From positions 215,575 through 279,574 of the forward strand of contig NMRA01000070.1 of the NCBI GenBank assembly GCA_002633005.1: a stretch of 64,000 nucleotides of DNA, in the 5' to 3' direction. The position numbers and the translations under genes are program-made. The notes under the pieces were generated by a model, which was given only the letters and a program-made list of their open reading frames with translations, did not search any database and was not told the origin of the DNA. Source of the stretch: Phoronis australis (lineage: Eukaryota > Phoronida > Phoronidae). Shown in pieces: positions 43,601 to 52,600 of the stretch (position 1 is its first letter; every line of letters begins with the position of its first letter).

Positions 43601-46600
43601 TGACCAGTATAGAAAGTACTGGTCACTTTGTAACCGAACAATAAAATCGATAGGGCATGCTCATGACAATCGCTCCATTTCCTTTTGTTCGATCCTTGTT
43701 TAATTATAAAACAATACGATTAAACAATGCATATATTAATGGAACAAAGAGGTGTCAGTTCTTGGCAAACCCAGAAACCATTCCTCATCTGAGGAAGAAA
43801 CAAATTGAAACCAATTTTGTAGCCTCAAGTACTCTAAATCAAGAGTTCACTTCCTTTTTGGCACGCTGCGCAGGTTTATAGCAGCAAAATAATCATCTAA
43901 CATCTCCATCAGGGGCGGATCCAGGAGTTTGAGTTAGGGAGCCATGGCAGAATTTTGTCCTTCAGACACTCTCAACCCCGAAGCGCCAAAGGGAATATGG
44001 GAGAATTTTAGGGGTTCATGGCACCCTTGGCACACCCTTAAATCCGCCACTGTCAATGATAGCAAGTAGCAGCATGACATGTTTCGGCACACCACAGGTT
44101 GTCATTAGTCTAGTCTACTGTTACTCCCCTGTAACTAACTGTCTGTGTATCTTTACTTCTTGTTGGGCCTAGCAAGGTGCCCACTGTTTTCTTCTTATGA
44201 TGATGGAGTTTTGATAAGCGGCGAAATATGTCAAGCCGATTTAAATCCGTCGTTGTTTTTAGTATCCAACATCTTCTGTAAGTTTTTTTATTTTCAATGA
44301 AAGGTCAGTATTTACAGCAAGAAAAAAACTTATTCACAACGGTATTTTTTTGCAAGAACTGCTACGTTACCCGTTAGTGTCTTGTGCCATGACACATATA
44401 ACGTTCTCTCCTTTCTGATCTTCCGTTGGTGTCCAGTAGAGAGCAATGTACGTGTGATTGCCACGCCCCAAGTCGTCATCTCGCACCGCCGTTCGTAGTA
44501 AACCAGTCGGAGCGGAAATGGAGAACGTGTCCACTCTGAGAAACAGATTAAAATGATACTAAACCCTGTTTCGATGATTTCAATCAACCCTCGTCCTGTT
44601 CCTGTTTTAACAGCCACCATTAAAAATGCATAATAGGCGTCTCACTCATTCGNTTACTCCCCTGTAACTAACTGTCTGTGTATCTTTACTTCTTGTTGGG
44701 CCTAGCAAGGTGCCCACTGTTTTTTTCTTATGATGATGATGGTGTTTTGATAAGCGGCGAAATATGTCAAGCCGATTTAAATCCGTCGTTGTTTTTATTA
44801 ATTATCCAACATCTTCTGTAAGTTTTTTTTATTTTCAATGAAAGGTCAGTATTTACAGCAAGAAAAAAACTTATTCATAACGGTATTTTTTGCGAGAACT
44901 GCTACGTTACCCGTTAGTGTCTTGTGCCATGACACATATAACGTTCTCTCCTTTCTGATCTTCCGTTGGTGTCCAGTAGAGAGCAATGTACGTGTGATTG
45001 CCACGCCCCAAGTCGTCATCTCGCACCGCCGTTCGTAGTAAACCAGTCGGAGCGGAAATGGAGAACGTGTCCACTCTGAGAAACAGATTAAAATGATACT
45101 AAACCCTGTTTCGATGATTTCAATCAACCCTCGTCCTGTTCCTGTTTTAACAGCCACCATTAAAAATGCATAATAGGCGTCTCACTCATTCGAGTGTTAT
45201 AAAAGCAGGATTCGACTAAAAACACTTTGGGGAGATTCGCGCAAGTTCGGCCTGGGGTCGGGTTCGGAAAATGACTGTACAAAAAGCGAGACGCAACGTC
45301 AGGTTGCTAGTGTCAAAGTTACGTGGAATCGATACGGCGATTTCGGCGAGTGTTTCATTTCTGGGTGCAGTGAAAGCGGTTTCGCAACCTCGTGCTCGAG
45401 CAACCCTGGTTAAACCGGCTACTCGGCTCAAGGTCGACCCCCCAACGCAGAAAGAAAGTAAAAGAAATCTAGGAAACCCGCCAATCCCATGCCCGTTCAC
45501 GACATAAGCTTGGTACAGACGCACCTAGATTTTAAAACGACAAACCACCCGCACTCGGAGCATATTGGTTTCCACATGGGCTACGAAGCTCGGTTTGCCT
45601 CATTTGTAAGCCCGAGTAAACCTAGGCTGCCACATTGACGACGTTTGCGGTTTGTGGTGCTGACCAAAGCCGACGCAAAAGTCAATTTCCTGAATATGTG
45701 AGAAAAAGAGGCGCCAACCGAAACACATTGGAAGAATAACCTACATAGAATGACATTTGGGAATGAAATTGCCGTGCAAGACCAATTGAACATTTCCATT
45801 CACAGATAGGACACAAGTTTTGCTGGGATAAACAACTGGGTGGGCTTGCATATCCCTCACCGGCGCCTGCTAGAAAAAGCTTTTACATTCATGATTAATT
45901 TAAAATCAGTCAGAATCAAGCATTCCGGCGGGCAAACTGAGTTTTGGGATTAATTACCTGAAAGTCCCTTGGTCAACAGCCGGAAAGTCGAGTATCACTG
46001 GCGCATGATTTTTGAGAAAAGAAAAGTAAAAGAAAAGCACATTTCCGTCGAGGAATTGGAGTATTTTTGAAGAAAAGGCTACTGTTGAAGTGCTGTTTGA
46101 GAAAAAATCGTTTTAATCATGTTTAATTGTAGCCAATTATGTCTATGACTATTTCTATTTTGGCCCATAAGCGGTGGTAATGTGCCGCGAAGATTATCTT
46201 AAGTTCTACTTTTTCCAACACGCTGTTCCTACACCGTCGTTGCTGAACTCAGTTACTCGACGTTTGCTCGGAAAATTATACATTTCGTCAACTAACCTAG
46301 TTCTATTTACTGAAGCGTCTGTGGTCAGCGGCCATCATAATTTGTGACATGACTGACACGATACATACAAGACACCCTACCCACAATGCTATAATTTTAC
46401 ATAATATAATTTTACATAAGAGGTTTAAAACATTTTTTTCTTTATATAAATTGCTCACCTGACAGTCGGATCCACTGGATTAGTGGCGTAGAGCTTCAGA
46501 ATAAGGTTACCGTTAGGAGCAACTTTGTATTTTTGTCCACCAGGTGGAGTTGGACTTGTAAAATTGGGCTTGGAGTCGCACGTGACTGCGTAAGACGGTG

Positions 46601-49600
46601 TGGTGATGAGAAACTGAAATTGTAAAGAATTTCCGCAAATAAATTTAACTGATACCTGGACTAATTTGGAACAAGTTTGGCGGTGGTGATTTGGGAAAGA
46701 CAGAAGACACTCCAGGTATTGTCTAATGAGTGGCTGTGCATCCGCCAACTGAAACACGGAGGGCGGGTAACAATAAACAATCTGTTACAGAAGTGCGCGA
46801 CTAAAAGGTTGCGGAAGAGGATCACCACGGGAGTGGCCCTATATACGATGATAACGTATCTATTCACCTTATTGTCATCGGATGGTCAATGGGGTTCTGA
46901 ATTACCTGGATAGGGACAGTACTAAGTTCATCCTTGGTTGTCTTGGAAACGCCACCCACGGTAATATTCTCCCTGGGATAGTCCGCAATTATGAGCGACG
47001 CCACGTACCAGCCATTAGCTTGAAAACCTTGCCCAGCAGCAGCAGTGAAATCAATCGTGCAGGTTTCCTGAAATGACGTACGTAAATAAAGGATTCCAAT
47101 AGCACTGCTGACTGAGAAGCCATTAACATCTCTCAATGCTGAAATACCACCGTTGAGAACACTCATTCGGTTTGTGAATAAGGAAGATTGTCTACCTTGT
47201 CCCTTGCTAGGTTCAGATTACGGAACATTATTACAAATACCTCTGTTCTCTGATTGTCTAAAACACAGTAAGATTGCGACACTGTGTGTAAAACCAAACG
47301 TACACGATGACTTCGGTTATGAGGTAATGCTGGGTATACTCAGTCCTGGGTGTAGCTATGCAATATCACTTTTCTCCATGATAGCAAGTAGCAGCATATA
47401 TTAATAAAAACAACAACGGTTTTAAAACGACTTGACATGTTTCGGTGTCATTTATTAACACCAACATCAGAAGAGAGAATATAGTGGCCACCTCGCTAGG
47501 CCCAACAACAAGTGCTGAAACACAGACACAGTCAGTTACAGGGAGAGACAATAAACTAGACCAACAATGACAACCTGTGGTGTGCCAGATGCCTATTGAG
47601 TTTGGGCTTGCACCAACTGATGTGTAAGGCCTCATGAATTTTAAGCTCCTTTGTTGTTTCTGCTTTACACATCAGTTGGTGCAAGCCCAATCTCAATAGG
47701 CAACTGGCACACCACAGGTTGTCATTGTTACTCTAGTTTATTGCCACTCCCTGTAACTGACTGCGTCTGTGTTTCACCACTTGTTGCTGTTCCAAGCTAG
47801 GTGGCCACTATATTCTCTCTTTTGATGGTGGTGTTTGAATAAATGACACCGAAACATGCCGGTCAAGTCGTTTTAAAACCGTACTTTTTTATTTATATCA
47901 CTTTTCATTTTAGCTGCCCTGATGTCAGGGGTAACTATTTATGAAAAGACCAATCACTGGCTACAGAAACCCCCACCCCCTGACCGTGTATACAAAGCAA
48001 ACAGACGATGACAGTTCACCAATGCATGCCAATCGAATAAAAACCAATAAAGCAGAGGAAAGAATGGACAGCGCACGCAAGGTGACTCGGGCAAGATTGC
48101 TTTCCCTCGATCCATATGCCTACATGATTTGACATTGCCATCGGGATCGTTCCATATTTGTTTGTTGTCGATCTCGTGTAGCTCTGCACCAGGATAAACG
48201 GCATGGCAATTGCATATTGATGAGCACAACAGATGGCGTGCTGAGCAAGATATATTTACACACAACAGACCTTATCAACAAGTTCATGATTTGAGTGATT
48301 ATTCAACCTTAAATGTTACTATATACCTCGTCCAACACTGCACCTGGCAACGCACTACAGGCACTGGCACACTCATCGCCGACGGCCCATCTACACTTGG
48401 CAATATCTCCATCCGGATCAACCAGGGGTATAACAAGTTTAGAAAGACACGAGAACTGATACCTAAAATTAGAATTTAGTACTAAGTTGTCATTTAACAT
48501 ACGTATCTCACAGTAATTCACACTAGTAGCAGATGTCGCTCATCATCACGTTACACGGAAACAAAACATGCTTTGGAAATTATTTGTAGTCTACACAGAC
48601 CACCAGACATAGCTTTCCACAATTTCCTTCGCAAGCCAGGTAGAATGAAGGGCTTTCCCTGAAATTCGGCAGAGATGATTTTCACAACTTAACTTTAGAC
48701 TAATTACTCTCCTTTTGCAGAGAAGTCAAACATTCTTTTGTCATTGTTGCACGTCTTGATAAATTAAATAATTGTCTTTCGAGCAAAAATAAGCGAAATT
48801 ATTCATTATGTATCATAATTCGTAACCAGAAACTATGTATTCAAGCCATTTATTAGCTTATTAAGCATCAATATTTGTAAAAGTTCACGTGACATTGTTT
48901 AAATTTTCCGATGTGTAAAATTTATTAAGTCATTTACTGTACCGTACCTGAATACCGGTTTGCTGACCGTAGTTGGGCTGCTATTGGGGTACCCTGTGTC
49001 ACTGCGCACGCGTAGATCTACTGTCGTCACGATGGCCCACGACCCAGCAGTGACGCTGCTCAGACTTCGCCAGTTATATCCCTTGAAGCTAAGTGTATTT
49101 GGATAAAGGCATTTCGTAAGTTGGATAAGGGATAACGCCCGTGTAAGAACTGTTGTCATAAAAGTCTATGGACGATGGCGATAAAATTTGCAATCTCTAT
49201 AAAGCGGTGTTCACACGCCGTCAGATGATAAGACCGTCTGAAAACATTCACCAGTGATCGCTCGTCAGACATATGATCAGCCTTCTATTCGACCATTCCA
49301 AAATCAGAAGGCACATTTGCTGTCTTTTCGTGAGAAAGGTACTGATGACGTCAGTTGTGATTAGGCTCTGCTTCGCCCACGGTGATCGCACATGATTGGC
49401 CGGAAAATTAGCATTTTCCCACTTAAACTAAAAAGGATATTTCACTAAATTGTTTCATTATGTTGGTAGAGTTGATGAATAGTAGTTTCTTTTTCAAAAC
49501 CAGTAGGAACATATTTACCCATGACAATTTCGACTCCTATCAGCAGCCACCTTTCGAATTTATTGGACGCTAGGTGGCGTGGTGATCAGACTGCTCCAAA

Positions 49601-52600
49601 TTTTGAGTAACCTCCATCGTCCCTGTTCATAAGTGATCTAATTTTCCTGACCCAGATTGACTCTCTTATCCATCTAGATCTTAGATTACTTAACAGATTC
49701 AACAGGAAGAGCACCATCCCAGTTAACTGCACGATTAAAACCAAGAGCATGATCACGCCTTTAGTTTTAATCAAGGGTTGGCAAGGATCAAAAAGCACCT
49801 CAAAATGGACCATATGGTACGGCATACAGTAATTATTTGTTGCGTAAATTAATTCTTTACGGCGCAAATCAAATATTTGCGGCGCAAATTAACTTTTAAC
49901 GGCAGCGTACATTAATTGTGGCGTAAAATAATTCTTTACGGCGTAAATCAATTATTTGGGGCGTAAATTAACTTTTAATTAGTTTGTTTGCACCGCAAAC
50001 AAAAATAAGTGAATACTAATGGAGAAAATATGTTCTTCACTGCAAACATTTTGACATACGAATGGTGACATTTAGTGGGTTACATATGTTATGTGTTCTT
50101 GTTTTCCCACTTCATAGAAATATACTGATAGGGTAACACACAATTATCCCATTAGACTTAAAATATCCAAATTATTCGAACAGGTATTCCTGTCGGCTTC
50201 AGTAGCGGCTAATTCTATTCACCGCGGCTATCGACCTTCAAAGTCAACTTATTAAACTCGACTTCAAGTTCCAAAATTTTCATCCACTTACGACAGTGGT
50301 GAAATAAGGTTTACAATAACGATATTGTATAATTGTTCTATTAGAATCAGGACAAATCTCATAAACATGCTTGTTTGGAATATGGTAATGAGATGTTCAT
50401 ATTTGGAATATGATAATGACTACGTGTTTATCGTTCAGTATTTTAACAAACATGAAAGCCTACTTCGGTATATCTATTTCACGACTTGCAGAAATCAATA
50501 GGGTTTCGTGACAAATGATCACGTCAGTTTGGTAGAGATCCGTGACTGATTTTTTTAACTATTCCGTGACTATAGCTTCGTTGATCGATCGGAGATCAAA
50601 ATATTGATTCAAACTCTCCCCTGATTGTGGAAAAAACCCATAGCCGAACGGTATCTCTGTGATTGACCAGATAATAGTTAGCCGCGATGAATGAACCTAT
50701 TGACATGCGCGGCGCACCATAGTGGGCAGGGCGAGCTATAGCCCCCACCTATTTCAGTGCGGCTTCCATGATTGAGTCTATCAGTGACGTCCATCCGGTT
50801 CATGGTTTATCGTGTGTATTTAGGAAGGCTCGACATATCGAAAATAAAGAAAAAAGGTCACACCCCAAAACATAAACTAAAACAATGATTTTCAAGGATG
50901 GCGTAACATTGGATTTTTAATAAAGTTCAGAATGAGTCCAATTTTTCTGAAATACAAGCAATTGTAACTATCAAAATGAAAATTATCAAGTGAAACAATA
51001 TATCAGCATTACAACAAGTAAAAACAATATATATTGCTACCCAAAGTAGCACACGGGAAAGTATTACGCATGTTTATGGCAAATGCTCTGACTGTACAGA
51101 CATTATCCACCTGTATGAGAATGGATCGTTACTTACCCAACCTTTATGTCGTGATCCGAGTCGAAAGTGTGCGTGAACGAATTCTCTCCTTGCTCGTAAT
51201 TCTCAGCGATATTAAATGACGTGATCCAATAGTCCTGAGTTGCCAAGTTTAACTCGGAAGTACAACCGGAATAGCATTTCCAGTTACCCAGGTTTCTGAC
51301 GCCGTAGGTATTTAGCTTGGTGTCGTCGCACGTGGCCCCACAGGGACCGCGACCTATGACCCAACCAGCCTTCCAAAAGAATGTGGCCTGCAGTTAAAAG
51401 TTTGATTTTCATAAATACATGCATATGTGACGCCATAAATACGTTGCAGTTTCAAAGTTTCGTATGACTTTGTTCAAATCCACTAATATTTGGTGGGGAG
51501 AGTAGTTCCATATGATGAACTGAATGAACTTATCATTCTATCCCACTGTTTACGGAGCCACTAAGTGTGACTGAGACTGACAACATTCTATCCTCACAGT
51601 TTACTGAGCCGGTAAGTATGACTAAGGTTGAGTACTTTCTATCCTCACAGTTTAGTGAGCGCCTATGTCTGACTGAGATTGACTACATTCTGTTCTCACT
51701 GTTTACTGAGCCGCTAAGTATGACTGAGATTGATTAATGCATTCTACCGCACTGCTTACTGAGCCGCTAAGTGGGATTGGAGTTGACTACATCCCTCCAT
51801 ATACTCAACCTAGTGGTTTCACACACTCACAGCTGTCAATTGTCTCCCAAAGCTTTAGTCACGCTTGCTGAAACAAACCTGCGTCCCGTCAAAGGGAGTT
51901 CATTACTTGTTTTGATTTGCATCAATCCCCCCTATAAAAGTTTTCACAACTTCTTCCTTCTTCAAATCAGAAGTAGTTTTAAAGAAATAACAGTTCGTCA
52001 TAAAATGACTTGCCGTGACAAGAAAGCTTTGTGACCTTCGTCTCGGGTATAATCCTATTCCAAAGCCCAATGTTAGAGTAATTTCAATGTATCTAAATTA
52101 AAAGTTATTTTTTACCTAAGGCGGGTTACATCAACTTTAAACCTCCCTAATGAGTTTTAAACTTAGTCCAACCTTTTGGGGATTCACGACTTTCACAAGG
52201 CTTTAGAGTATTTACCTGAGAAATTCAATTAACCTAGTGTTAATCGAGGTAAAACAGAGCTTAATGTCCACTTTATCGCAGGTAGTCACATTTCTAGTTT
52301 TGATGTTTGATAAACTCATGAGTATGCGCGGGGAGAGAGGGGAGGGGGCGAAGTGGGAAGAAAGGTCCACCTCAGAGAAACAAAAACTCTGAACAAAAGG
52401 AAAAAACGAGAAAAAAATTCACTAAAAAGGCAGAAACTACAAAAATTCGGCGAATACCTAATTCATAGCTCTGAACGTATTCCGTGAATCCTAGTAATAA
52501 GGTCCTCATTCTCAAAAATTCGAGCTTCCCATTTTTAGACTGGGTTCGCGCATATTGGACAATAAAAATGCGCCTGAAGCATACAATTTGGTAAACATAT

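Larger units (their letters stand above)
44654..45192. repeat. Duplicated receptor-exon block, copy 1
   Basis: Nearly identical to 44121-44652, with small indels in a T-run and a GAT run. It holds receptor exon 7 at 44911-45075. Confidence 0.9.

Noticed and set aside
44330-45160. Open frames of 96 and 104 residues on the - strand starting [11 protein letters not shown]
   Set aside because: They are in the wrong phase. The genuine receptor exon 7 uses another frame over the same bases.
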